From positions 1 to 63,292 of the forward strand of contig RDZD01000028.1 of the NCBI GenBank assembly GCA_004293815.1: DNA of 63,292 nt, written 5' to 3'. Position numbers and translations under genes: made by a program. How positions within the stretch are numbered: the first letter of the stretch is position 1; the number at the start of each line of letters is the position of its first letter. Below the pieces are notes generated by a model. It searched no databases. It saw only the letters and a list, made by a program, of their open reading frames with translations, and was not told where the DNA came from. Shown here one piece after another: positions 9,447-17,615 of this stretch. The DNA comes from Cytophagales bacterium. Lineage in GTDB: Bacteria; Bacteroidota; Bacteroidia; Cytophagales; Bernardetiaceae.

Positions 9447-10109
9447 TTAAAGAACAGACACCAAATATCGCCGCTTGAGCAAAAATATAACAAATCCAAC
9501 AAACCCCACCCCAAAACAAGAACCCAATTGAACGAGAAAATCCAATTTAAAAAATACACAGAACAAAATGTCTGCAATCAGTACAAAGCCAAGAATAATC
9601 CAATAAGGCTGATCAATGGCAGATAATACTGGCGGGCTTACTAAATTTTCTTTTGAAGGCTTTATGAAAAAAAACTGCCATTTATCCACTTCCCACAACA
9701 GCAAGTAGATTGTAGCAAGTAACATAAGCCCTGTAATAAAAGGAGTTCCAGTAAAGTTGTAAGACACCGTAATGATGAAAATATTGAGCATCATACCAAA
9801 AAAGAGAGCCGCTCCCAGTGCTGCAAAGCGATGTGTCATCAGTAAGACTCCTGCAGCAAGTTGCGCCCAGCCAATGAAATCCCAATAAAAACCAGACTCT
9901 ACCATAACCCTAAAAAATAGCTGAACAGGCCCCAAGTTTTGAATAGGCTCATCCAAAGACGCTATGGGAATCGCGGAACCCGAAATTTTACCCATGCCAA
10001 AGGCAGCCATTATAAAAGCACCACCCAGAAGATAGCGCAGATAAATAGTAAATATTTGAAAAGCGAGGATGGGTTGAAGACGATGTACTAAAGCAATGAG
10101 GTTTTTCAT
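9447..10109 (-). CDS. DoxX-like integral membrane protein
   Basis: 220 residues with about six hydrophobic segments. The early part (RYLLGGAFIMAAFGMGKI) and the middle (IGWAQLAAGVLLMTHRFAALGAALF) follow the four-helix DoxX/DoxD pattern, with a family Gly-rich first helix; two more C-terminal helices extend it. DoxX-like proteins are loosely tied to redox or quinone chemistry, but no function is established for this subgroup. A good promoter lies about 110 bases upstream. It may be cotranscribed with the methyltransferase gene. Confidence 0.7.
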   Translation of the reverse strand: MKNLIALVHRLQPILAFQIFTIYLRYLLGGAFIMAAFGMGKISGSAIPIASLDEPIQNLGPVQLFFRVMVESGFYWDFIGWAQLAAGVLLMTHRFAALGAALFFGMMLNIFIITVSYNFTGTPFITGLMLLATIYLLLWEVDKWQFFFIKPSKENLVSPPVLSAIDQPYWIILGFVLIADILFCVFFKLDFLVQLGSCFGVGFVGFVIFLLKRRYLVSVL

Positions 10110-10217
10110 GTGTGCATAAGAATAGGAAAAAAATCAGCGTAATAGTAAAAAGGGGCTTTACATACTATGAAAAACACAAATTATAGTCTTCTGAAAAGAA
10201 CTTGACGTTTTCAGCTT

Positions 10218-10248
10218 CAAAAATACAAAAAGCAAACACAGACCCAAA
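10218..10248 (-). promoter_or_regulatory. Bacteroidota-type promoter for the DoxX-like gene
   Basis: Minus strand: TTTG (10248-10245), exactly 19 bases, TATTTTTG (10225-10218). Full match to the -33/-7 consensus; the leader would be about 100 bases. Confidence 0.65.
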
Positions 10249-10402
10249 ACATCACGAGCAAATTACTCTTAAAAAAAGCCTAAATATTTGATAACAAAAC
10301 AATACGCAAGTAATTTTTTGGTCAAATTGTTTGCAATTATCATATTATTAAATCAACTTTGAACAATTCAAGGAAATCATCATTACAAACTGCCAAGATA
10401 TT

Positions 10403-11305
10403 TTGTTTTTTGACGATTATATCACCTTTGGGTCTAGCACGCCTTCGCGAAAGACTATCAAGCCGTCAGAACTCATTCTGAACGAGGATAATAGTATTTA
10501 TCACCTCAATTTACAGCCTAGAGACATTGCAGACACCATCATTACCGTAGGCGATCCTAGCCGTGTGAACGAAGTGAGCCAATACTTTGATGATGTTATG
10601 TTTGAAATGAATAGGCGCGAATTTATTACTCAAACAGGCATCTATAAAGGCAAAAAGATAACCGTCATGTCTACGGGCATGGGCACAGACAACATTGAAA
10701 TTTTTCTGACCGAACTGGACGCACTTGTCAATGTAGATATGAAAAATCGCGTGCCTGAGCGTTTGTTGCGCAAACTCACCATAGTCAGACTGGGCACGTC
10801 GGGCAGTATCCAGCCTGATATCCCAATAGGCACACACTTGGTATCAGTTTTGGCAGTGGGCATGGACAGCCTCATGCAATATTACTATCCCACACAATTT
10901 GCTGAAGAAATACAGATTTCCCAGCGCATTAAACAAAGCTTTGAACTTGATTTCTTGCCCTATACTACGGCCTGTTCTGAAAATTTACTTCGTAAAATAG
11001 GCTTTGATATGCTGCCAGGCATTACCGTTACCTGCCCTGGCTTTTATGCTCCGCAAGGGCGTAGAGTCCGTTTAGAGCCTCGTTATCCCGACTTTGTGGA
11101 ACGTATGGCCAATCTAGGCGGTAAAGAGTTTAGACTTACCAACTTAGAAATGGAAACAGCAGCCTACTACGCCCTTGGTCGCTTGATGGGACATGAGATG
11201 CTCTCAGTAAACGCCATTTTAGCTAATAGGCAAACTGGCGAGTTTGCATCAAAGCCTCAAAAAATCATCAACAGCCTGATAACAAAAGTATTAGACAGAA
11301 TCTAG
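10403..11305 (+). CDS. nucleoside phosphorylase, uridine phosphorylase-like
   Basis: 300 residues of the PNP/UDP-1 phosphorylase family. Diagnostic segments are IITVGDPSRV (phosphate/ribose site), MSTGMGTDN, and TIVRLGTSGSIQPDIPIGT, with LTNLEMETAAYYALG near the C-terminus as the ribose/base-binding Glu-Met-Glu motif. It would release the base from a nucleoside with phosphate for salvage; uridine is the likeliest substrate. No ATG or GTG occurs in frame between the upstream region and the conserved start, so TTG at 10403 is the best start; translation from an unusual codon is thus implied. Monocistronic, followed by a perfect palindrome at 11374. Confidence 0.85.
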   Translation: MFFDDYITFGSSTPSRKTIKPSELILNEDNSIYHLNLQPRDIADTIITVGDPSRVNEVSQYFDDVMFEMNRREFITQTGIYKGKKITVMSTGMGTDNIEIFLTELDALVNVDMKNRVPERLLRKLTIVRLGTSGSIQPDIPIGTHLVSVLAVGMDSLMQYYYPTQFAEEIQISQRIKQSFELDFLPYTTACSENLLRKIGFDMLPGITVTCPGFYAPQGRRVRLEPRYPDFVERMANLGGKEFRLTNLEMETAAYYALGRLMGHEMLSVNAILANRQTGEFASKPQKIINSLITKVLDRI

Positions 11306-11373
11306 TCACCCTCACTCATAGACTTCTTCAAAAAACTATAGGTAAACGTTCAAAACAAAGTCCACACAATAAA

Positions 11374-11405
11374 AAAACGCTTTTCTGAATTCAGAAAAGC
11401 GTTTT
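11374..11405. terminator. bidirectional terminator, perfect 32-base palindrome
   Basis: A 16-base arm beginning AAAACGCTTTTCTGAA is followed with no spacer by its exact reverse complement. It sits between the convergent nucleoside phosphorylase and lipoprotein genes and would serve both; the arms carry their own A and T ends. Confidence 0.8.
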
Positions 11406-11437
11406 AAATGATGTAAAGAATGGTTGCAAGAATCAGC

Positions 11438-11914
11438 TTATCTGTACTTAAAATTATTCAAAACACCGTTTGTGATATTGATAGATATCCCGCTAGTATT
11501 GCAAACTCTGCCTGAAAACTTACCACTAACCAACTTTTTCTCCTTGTCAATGCTTGTAATTTCTATGTTGCCCGAAGCCGTTAAGAGACAGCCTTTAGAG
11601 GTAAACGTGTTGGTGAGCTTCTGGTAAGTGAGGAGTGTTGTGCTGAGAGGATCACTGAGAGGATAGGTTCCCACCTCTGGCTTTACAGCAAGAATGATAA
11701 GGCTTCCATCTGCGCCCGCGCCTGTGAGGGTGAGAACTTCTGTGCCACCCACTGTGCTCAATATCCCATCATTGATGGTTTTGGCATTCCAACCGTTTAC
11801 GTCTACAGTTGCGCTCATTTGAGCCTGAGGATCAATAACTTCATTTTTGGTGCATCCAGCAAATACTACAAATGCTGCAAAAAGAACTAGGAATAAATTC
11901 AGAACTTTGGTCAT
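11438..11914 (-). CDS. small lipoprotein of unknown function
   Basis: 158 residues. The N-terminus is a lipoprotein signal with lipobox VFAGC, so the mature protein starts at about Cys20 and should be lipid-anchored. The remainder looks beta-rich (repeated short strands such as TVDVNGWNAK, VLTLTGAGADGSLIILAVKP), similar to small DUF6252-like Bacteroidota lipoproteins, though I cannot confirm that family. It has its own promoter at 12015-12047 and shares a terminator palindrome with the convergent phosphorylase gene. Confidence 0.7.
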   Translation of the reverse strand: MTKVLNLFLVLFAAFVVFAGCTKNEVIDPQAQMSATVDVNGWNAKTINDGILSTVGGTEVLTLTGAGADGSLIILAVKPEVGTYPLSDPLSTTLLTYQKLTNTFTSKGCLLTASGNIEITSIDKEKKLVSGKFSGRVCNTSGISINITNGVLNNFKYR

Positions 11915-12014
11915 TTCTTTGACTGTTTTTTTTAGTGAATTTTTCTGAAAAATATGAATGTAACAAATTTTACTGTTTTGAGTCGCTTAACTCATAAGCA
12001 TAACTTTGTTTGAA

Positions 12015-12047
12015 CAAAGATACAAAAACAAAGTGAAACGTTGCAAA
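12015..12047 (-). promoter_or_regulatory. promoter for the 11438-11914 lipoprotein gene
   Basis: Minus strand: TTTG (12047-12044), 21 bases, TATCTTTG (12022-12015). Matches the phylum consensus. Confidence 0.6.
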
Positions 12048-12068
12048 ATGTGAGACTTTTTTTTAGTC

Positions 12069-12545
12069 CTAGCGCAAACGTTCTGAATCACGAACCATTT
12101 TTTCGTCTTTCCATACAAATCTATTGGCCATTTGCGAACAAATAAGGGCTAAAATTGGAAACACAAAAGCCCAGCCAAAAGCACCAGACTGCTCGGGATT
12201 AAAAATTTTGTTGGCCACAAAGTGAACATAATACACAGTGAGCGCAATGTGAACGCAAATCACCAATACATTAAAGCCGCCAAGAGTTATTTGAAGCTTG
12301 CGTTTATTGTACAAAAAGATGGTAGCCAAACTTAAAAGTCCTGACAATATAGCCGTAACACCAATTGCAAAGGTGCCTGACTTGCCTACAACAGCTGATT
12401 TACTAATATGTATGAGGTGAAAAGCACCCATCATTACCTGTTCGTTGCCGTTAGGATTTTGTTTGGTCCAAAGTGGGAAGGCCACCAAAGCCAACATCAA
12501 AAGCCCTGAAACAAGCATAAAAATTGTTTGTACCCGCTGAATCAT
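12069..12545 (-). CDS. DUF4293 family membrane protein
   Basis: 158 residues with four hydrophobic segments (about 5-25, 50-75, 85-110, 120-140) and the family's typical opening MIQRVQTIFML. DUF4293 proteins occur across the Bacteroidota, frequently near rho; the function is unknown. No rho gene is present here. The C-terminus is short and charged (KDEKMVRDSERLR). A promoter is present at 12580-12609. Confidence 0.8.
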   Translation of the reverse strand: MIQRVQTIFMLVSGLLMLALVAFPLWTKQNPNGNEQVMMGAFHLIHISKSAVVGKSGTFAIGVTAILSGLLSLATIFLYNKRKLQITLGGFNVLVICVHIALTVYYVHFVANKIFNPEQSGAFGWAFVFPILALICSQMANRFVWKDEKMVRDSERLR

Positions 12546-12579
12546 GTTTTATAGTCTCTAAGTTTTTAGATTTGAGACG

Positions 12580-12609
12580 CAAATTTAGTTCATTTTTTGG
12601 CCTGTTAAA
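12580..12609 (-). promoter_or_regulatory. promoter for the DUF4293 gene
   Basis: Minus strand: TTTA (12609-12606, one mismatch to TTTG), 18 bases, TAAATTTG (12587-12580), about 35 bases before the ATG. Confidence 0.5.
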
Positions 12610-12661
12610 ATAGGTCTATTGTGTTTTGTGTAAAAAAACATCAAACAAATATTTCTTCATT

Positions 12662-13864
12662 CTATTTCAGCCTTATAGAAAATCCATTAGAAGCTGCTGT
12701 AGCTGAGTTGATAAAGAGCTCTGTAGGCATAGGCGCACTGCCGTTTTGCATCAAGTGATTGTAGTTAAGCACCACCCGCTGGCTTTTCTCATCTAGTTTT
12801 TGAGGATTGGGCATATCAAAAAATATTTCGCTTAATACATACATCTTGGCACTCTCCCTTACTTCATAAACGTACTTAGCAAACCCAGCTGATTTATGTA
12901 CCACTTCAAAGCTGATTTGTTTTTTTTCAGGATTGTTCTCAAAATTTTTAATATACATTTCAGCCTTTTTTAAACCTTTATAACGCAAGCGAAAAGTGGC
13001 AGTGCTATTTTTTGTTGTAAACTTATGCTCTTTTTCAGGCTCTTGACTGGTTTGTAATTGATAATCACCTATTTTGTCATGAATAAAGGTATCTTGATCG
13101 TATGTTGCTACAGAAATACGATTACCTATACCTATGACTTTTTGAACAAAAACAGGGATGTTTTCTAATGTACTGGTATTGGTGTATGTTTCTGTTTTGT
13201 TCAATTTGAAGCCATTTAAGCCCGCTATAACATAGGTGTCTGGGGCTTTGTCTTCTGTTTTTTTATACACGCCGCCTCTACTAAGCGAAAAGCCTACCCC
13301 ACTGATATCCCATTCTGAACCAGAAACACTAAGGCTAGTAAGTTCTAAGTCATAAAAGCCCATTTCAGGCACCTTTGAAGTGGCTTTTTGACCTGAAACG
13401 TAAGCCAAAACACTGTCTTGTACAACCGCCTTGACATCAACTGTAAAAATCTGACTGCCATACATGACACCTAAAAAAGCATAAGGTAAATGCTGCCGCC
13501 AAGTAACTTGCTTAGCATCTTCTGAAACGCTCAAGCTTACTGTGTGAGTGCCTAAATTGTGTTTAAAGTTATGCCCAGATGCCCATACATAAGTTGTGAA
13601 TGCCAAACTCATGTCAAGTGCCTGTTCTGGATTTTGCTTGAGAGAGTCTTTTATAGCTTTGGGCGTTTGGTTCATGTTAAGTACACCTTTTACCAAAATC
13701 CCTTCCACACCTTCCTCTATAATGTTTGGACTAGCCACAACATTAGAAAAGCTACAAAAGGATTTATTGGGCGATTTACTTTGAGAAAACACATTCTGAC
13801 CATACCAAAGCGACATAGTTAAAGCAAAGCCCCAAATGAATAGTTTCAGTGCGGTATGTTTCAT
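12662..13864 (-). CDS. secreted protein of unknown function
   Basis: 400 residues with a signal peptide (residues 1-27, ending VFSQS). The mature chain is rich in Ser, Thr and beta-prone segments and has only one clear Cys near the start. No known domain is recognised. A 14-base-pair hairpin at 13869-13902 lies only 5 bases before the ATG, between this gene and the peroxiredoxin gene upstream; it may end the peroxiredoxin transcript or shield this start codon. Location in the periplasm or outer membrane is inferred from the signal peptide. Confidence 0.7.
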   Translation of the reverse strand: MKHTALKLFIWGFALTMSLWYGQNVFSQSKSPNKSFCSFSNVVASPNIIEEGVEGILVKGVLNMNQTPKAIKDSLKQNPEQALDMSLAFTTYVWASGHNFKHNLGTHTVSLSVSEDAKQVTWRQHLPYAFLGVMYGSQIFTVDVKAVVQDSVLAYVSGQKATSKVPEMGFYDLELTSLSVSGSEWDISGVGFSLSRGGVYKKTEDKAPDTYVIAGLNGFKLNKTETYTNTSTLENIPVFVQKVIGIGNRISVATYDQDTFIHDKIGDYQLQTSQEPEKEHKFTTKNSTATFRLRYKGLKKAEMYIKNFENNPEKKQISFEVVHKSAGFAKYVYEVRESAKMYVLSEIFFDMPNPQKLDEKSQRVVLNYNHLMQNGSAPMPTELFINSATAASNGFSIRLK

Positions 13865-13868
13865 AGCA

Positions 13869-13902
13869 TTTGTGGATACTCATTTACATGAATATCCACA
13901 AA
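13869..13902 (-). terminator. hairpin between peroxiredoxin and secreted-protein genes
   Basis: Arms TTTGTGGATA (13869-13878) and TATCCACAAA (13893-13902) pair perfectly; inside, TCAT and ATGA extend the stem after one mismatch. There is no U-tract after it on the minus strand, and it ends 5 bases before the ATG at 13864, so a role as a translation-control element is as plausible as termination. Confidence 0.5.
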
Positions 13903-13928
13903 TACCAATCCAATATCATGAGTTTAAC

Positions 13929-14507
13929 CTATGCGTTCTTTTTCCAGTTAGCCAGACAAATTTGGCCATGCTTTTCGAGATGGTCATGTGCCTCTACCAT
14001 GCGCAAAGACTCTTCAATATTGCGGCCAATTGGAAAATCATTAATCAAACAGTGCTTAATAATGCCTTTTTTATTGATGAGAAAAGTCCCTCTCAAGGCT
14101 ATTGGCGCACCCTCAAAGCTAAACTCACCCTCGTCGTTATAGTAATACTCACCGCCCAACACGCCAAAATTATTGGCAATGGTTTTGGACACGTCTGCTA
14201 CGATGGGGTAAGTAATTCCTTGAATACCTCCTTTAGACTGGGGCATAGAAAGCCAAGTGAGGTGAGTTTCTTCTGTGTCAGTGGAGCAGCCCACCACCGC
14301 ACAATCTAGTGCCTCAAAATCAGCTAACTGGTTTTGATAAGCAATAAGCTCAGAAGGGCAGAGACCTGAAAAATCTTTTGGATAGAAAAATAACACAACA
14401 GATTTTTGACCAATATACTGCTCTAAAGAAAAGTTTTTAACTATTTCGTTGCCATTAATGACAGCCGGAGCGGTGAACTTAGGAGCAGGTTTGTTTATTA
14501 AAGACAT
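13929..14507 (-). CDS. typical 2-Cys peroxiredoxin (AhpC/Prx1 type)
   Basis: 192 residues. The peroxidatic Cys50 is in FYPKDFSGLCPSE, the conserved Arg139 in ALRGTFLI, and the resolving Cys184 in GQICLANWK, so this is a typical 2-Cys enzyme that reduces hydrogen peroxide and organic peroxides with thioredoxin or AhpF. The active-site loop reads FSGLCPSE where most AhpC proteins have FTFVCPTE, placing Ser where Thr is usual two residues after Cys. AhpF is not adjacent. A consensus promoter lies about 130 bases upstream. Assignment is firm; the physiological reductant is unknown. Confidence 0.9.
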   Translation of the reverse strand: MSLINKPAPKFTAPAVINGNEIVKNFSLEQYIGQKSVVLFFYPKDFSGLCPSELIAYQNQLADFEALDCAVVGCSTDTEETHLTWLSMPQSKGGIQGITYPIVADVSKTIANNFGVLGGEYYYNDEGEFSFEGAPIALRGTFLINKKGIIKHCLINDFPIGRNIEESLRMVEAHDHLEKHGQICLANWKKNA

Positions 14508-14638
14508 AAAGAAATTTTTATTTTTAAAGGTTGAGAATAAATAAATGTAGATTTATGAAATTTGAAACTTTAAAAGCCTAAAAGTGTTTTATTAGGATGG
14601 TAATTTTAATAAAAATTTAGTACATACCATTCATAGCT

Positions 14639-14669
14639 CAAAAATAGCAATTTATGTAGTCTCTGCAAA
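14639..14669 (-). promoter_or_regulatory. promoter for the peroxiredoxin gene
   Basis: Minus strand: TTTG (14669-14666), exactly 19 bases, TATTTTTG (14646-14639). Full consensus; the leader would be about 125 bases. Confidence 0.65.
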
Positions 14670-14780
14670 AGATTTTGGGCTAAGTAGAGTAAAAATACTA
14701 AAAAAAAGCAACTTTTTGCATCCCTAATTGCGTTTAAATGCAGCCTATTTATAACCAAATTACTATATATCATCGTTTCA

Positions 14781-16661
14781 ATGTCCCAAACACCACAGCC
14801 CTACAAGATAGATCTAGAAGAAATACAAAGAAAAGAAACTCTTCTAAGGCGTATAGCCACTGAACTCAAAACAGAGTTTATTGGTATTGACTACATCATA
14901 GATGAGCTTTTGACTTATATACGAATTTGGTACCTGATGCCAGAAGTTCTCACGCGTCCCATTATTGTCAACCTTTGGGGTATGACGGGTGTAGGTAAAA
15001 CCGACTTGATACGCAAATTGGTCAAGAAGCTTGACTTTCAAGATCGCTTTGTAGAAGTAGAGTTGAGTAATGGCGATAATACTTCTTGGCGATCTTCTGT
15101 GGCAACTATTCTTTCGGATAATGGCATAGATGACGGCAAACCAGCCATTGTGCTTTTTGATGAAATCCAGCGTTATTATACTATTGATGCAGATGGCAAA
15201 GCTTTAGAAAATACAAAATTTACTGATTTTTGGGAATTGCTTAGTGATGGACAGCTCGCCAAGCGAGACAAAGAAGATTTTGATTACTACATCAACTCTT
15301 TGATTATGTCCAGTAAAGAACAACGAAAGCGTAACGAGAGTAGCTCAGAGCCAGTAGAAGAAGATGCCCTCAATCTTTATGAAGCCATACAGTATAAAAA
15401 AATGCTCAGTCTGGAGCCAGAGGCGCACGAAATAGCAGAAATGAAACGTGATGAGCTACTCAGAAGACTCCAACAAGCCAAAGCAAAAAAGAAAATCTAT
15501 GAGCCAGTCAATCATTCCAAAAGCTTGATTATCATAAGCGGTAACCTCGATGAAGCCTACAAAATGGCAGATCAAATAGCTGAGGCAGATGTGGATGCAG
15601 ATATTTTTCACGCTTTCACCAAAAAAATAACGGTGGTAGACATCAAAGCTGCTTTGATAAGGAAGTTTAAACCTGAGCAAGTGGCGCGCTTTGGCAACAT
15701 TCACTTGATTTATAGAAGCTTGCGAAAAGAACATTTTGAAATGCTCATCAAAACAGAGCTGTTCAAAATACAAAACCGCACACAAGCCATGTTTGGCATT
15801 ACTGTGAGCTTTTCGGACACGGTGGCAGACTTGGTTTATAGAAATGGAGTATTTCCTGTACAAGGCGTTAGGCCAGTGTTTAGCAGCATTATAGACATTG
15901 TAGAAACACACCTTTCACAATATCTTTTTGAAGCCCTGATGACTCAAGCAACCAGCATAAAAGTAGATTATCTTTTACAAAGTCAAGCCTTGGAAGCTGT
16001 TATTGATCAAAAGACGCTTCTCACACCATTCTTGGGTCGTATAGAAGAAGTGAGACAAGCTAACAAAGAGGATATGCTCGCTAACGTATCCGTACACGAA
16101 GCTGGACACGCACTGGTTTACGCCCTTTTATTTGGCTTAGCTCCCTTACAACTCAAATCAAAAGTGGCTTCAAACTATGTGGGTGGCTTTACGTTTCCTC
16201 ACGTCATATACCAAACTAAGGAATTTTTACTTTATAAAATCAAAGTCTATTTGGCAGGTGGTTTGGCCGAGGAACTCTTATTTGGTAAAGATAATGCCTC
16301 TATAGGACGTGCCTCAGACCGCGAAGAATGCACCTACTTAGCCGTAGACTACATCCGCCGCTATGGTTTTGAAGAAGCTTTTCAAGCCGCCTATACGCTG
16401 GATATGCCCTATACGCTTAGTGCAAGCCCAACAGACTCGCATATAGAAAAACTACTTCTGCGCCTCGCAGTGGAAACAAATCAACTTTTGCTAAACCACA
16501 AGGCTTGTCTTTTGAGCATTTCACGCGCTTTATTTGATGCAGGAAGCTTGACAGCCGACCAACTGGTAGCTATCTTTGCAAATCATCACATCAAAGTAGA
16601 AGTAAAAGAAGAAGGGTTCTTGATTCTCAAGCCTTACCTAGACGACTTACAGCAGAACTAA
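14781..16661 (+). CDS. soluble AAA+ ATPase fused to FtsH-type M41 zinc peptidase
   Basis: 626 residues. Residues 1-400 form one AAA+ module: Walker A GMTGVGKT (67-74), Walker B IVLFDEIQ with D127/E128, sensor 1 Asn255, an Arg-finger-like R303 in FKPEQVARFGN, and sensor 2 GVRP with R364. The late motifs resemble the second ATPase domain of ClpB rather than FtsH. A charged insertion (about 160-245) interrupts it. Residues 430-626 are an M41 peptidase: zinc motif HEAGH (439-443), GGLAEELLFG, and the third ligand Asp513 in RASDREE. There is no transmembrane segment, unlike FtsH. It should unfold and degrade proteins in the cytosol; substrates are unknown. The next gene, rfaE2, follows after 32 bases, likely in one transcript. 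Confidence 0.85.
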   Translation: MSQTPQPYKIDLEEIQRKETLLRRIATELKTEFIGIDYIIDELLTYIRIWYLMPEVLTRPIIVNLWGMTGVGKTDLIRKLVKKLDFQDRFVEVELSNGDNTSWRSSVATILSDNGIDDGKPAIVLFDEIQRYYTIDADGKALENTKFTDFWELLSDGQLAKRDKEDFDYYINSLIMSSKEQRKRNESSSEPVEEDALNLYEAIQYKKMLSLEPEAHEIAEMKRDELLRRLQQAKAKKKIYEPVNHSKSLIIISGNLDEAYKMADQIAEADVDADIFHAFTKKITVVDIKAALIRKFKPEQVARFGNIHLIYRSLRKEHFEMLIKTELFKIQNRTQAMFGITVSFSDTVADLVYRNGVFPVQGVRPVFSSIIDIVETHLSQYLFEALMTQATSIKVDYLLQSQALEAVIDQKTLLTPFLGRIEEVRQANKEDMLANVSVHEAGHALVYALLFGLAPLQLKSKVASNYVGGFTFPHVIYQTKEFLLYKIKVYLAGGLAEELLFGKDNASIGRASDREECTYLAVDYIRRYGFEEAFQAAYTLDMPYTLSASPTDSHIEKLLLRLAVETNQLLLNHKACLLSISRALFDAGSLTADQLVAIFANHHIKVEVKEEGFLILKPYLDDLQQN

Positions 16662-16693
16662 CCCTAAAACTCACCTTAAAAAACTAGCCTAAA

Positions 16694-17167
16694 ATGACCG
16701 AAGCCAAGATACTCTCTCTCCCTGCACTTATCCTTCTTCGCAAGCAATGGGCTGCTAATAAACAGCAGGTTGTTTTTACCAACGGCTGTTTCGACATTTT
16801 GCATCTGGGTCATGTGGATTATCTCGAAAAAGCCCGCCAAAAAGGACAAAAGCTCATCGTCGGCCTCAACTCGGACGCGTCTGTCAAGCGTCTAAAGGGA
16901 GACACACGCCCCATCAACGAGGTGTATGCGCGGGCGCGTATGTTAGCAGCCTTGGCTTTTGTAGACGCAGTAGTGGTTTTTGAGCATGACACCCCATTAG
17001 AGTTGATTCAAAATTTACTGCCTGATGTGCTCGTAAAAGGCAACGACTACAGCCCAGAAAACATCGTTGGTGCAAAAGAAGTCATAGCAGCAGGCGGAAG
17101 CGTGGAAACCATTTCGCTCGTAGATGGCTACTCCACCACCAATTTGGTCAAAAAAATGAGCCACTAA
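16694..17167 (+). CDS. rfaE2: D-glycero-beta-D-manno-heptose 1-phosphate adenylyltransferase
   Basis: 157 residues equal to the C-terminal (HldE2) half of Escherichia coli HldE. The cytidylyltransferase-fold signature FTNGCFDILHLGH (28-40, with HLGH) and VGLNSDASVKRLKG are clear, and DVLVKGNDY is the family's later motif. It makes ADP-heptose for lipopolysaccharide core or glycoprotein glycans. The kinase half (rfaE1) is not here. It follows the AAA+/M41 gene by 32 bases. Length matches stand-alone RfaE2 proteins. Confidence 0.92.
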   Translation: MTEAKILSLPALILLRKQWAANKQQVVFTNGCFDILHLGHVDYLEKARQKGQKLIVGLNSDASVKRLKGDTRPINEVYARARMLAALAFVDAVVVFEHDTPLELIQNLLPDVLVKGNDYSPENIVGAKEVIAAGGSVETISLVDGYSTTNLVKKMSH

Positions 17168-17615
17168 GCCCTTTATCCTAGTTACTCAAAGAGTTTGGGT
17201 AGGTATTTTGAGCAACTTTGCTCTGCTAATTTCCAGCGTCCTAGCGAAAGCCTACACAAAATACTTTGTCCTCGCTGCTTGCGATTTAGTTTAATTCTGG
17301 CAAAATACATCCTTACATTTATTATCACCTCCCAAAACAAGGTTTTTAAGCTTATTTTGTCAAAACAAAAAACAGTAGGGCGAATACACTGAATAAGAGA
17401 GTTATTTAAGATGAATCTTTGGTCTTTCCAAGGTTCTGCCAATCTCTTCTCTCTACTTGATTGGTTTTAAACCACGCCTGAATGACTACAAAACACAAAG
17501 GATAAAAAATATTTAACAATTAGGCAATTAGCTTATGCAAAACAATCAACAATAATACGTAACTTTGCGCCGCCTTAACCCTGAATATTAATCTTTTTTT
17601 CAGAAAGTACTGATT
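17168..17615. other. 448-base gap between rfaE2 and typA
   Basis: No convincing gene or RNA is seen. The only recognisable element is the -7 box just upstream of typA, listed separately. Confidence 0.5.
17560..17567 (+). promoter_or_regulatory. -7 promoter box of typA
   Basis: TAACTTTG matches TAnnTTTG, 48 bases before the typA ATG. No TTTG is found at the proper distance, so this rests on the -7 box alone. Confidence 0.45.

Noticed and set aside
13836..14309. 157-residue plus-strand frame opposite the peroxiredoxin gene.
   Set aside because: The peroxiredoxin motifs and promoter fix the minus strand as coding.
15456..15911. 151-residue minus-strand frame opposite the AAA+/M41 gene.
   Set aside because: Antisense to a gene with intact ATPase motifs; no domain in the opposite frame.
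17182..17442. Short open frames in the rfaE2-typA gap.
   Set aside because: No signal peptide, motif or promoter, and composition like non-coding DNA.
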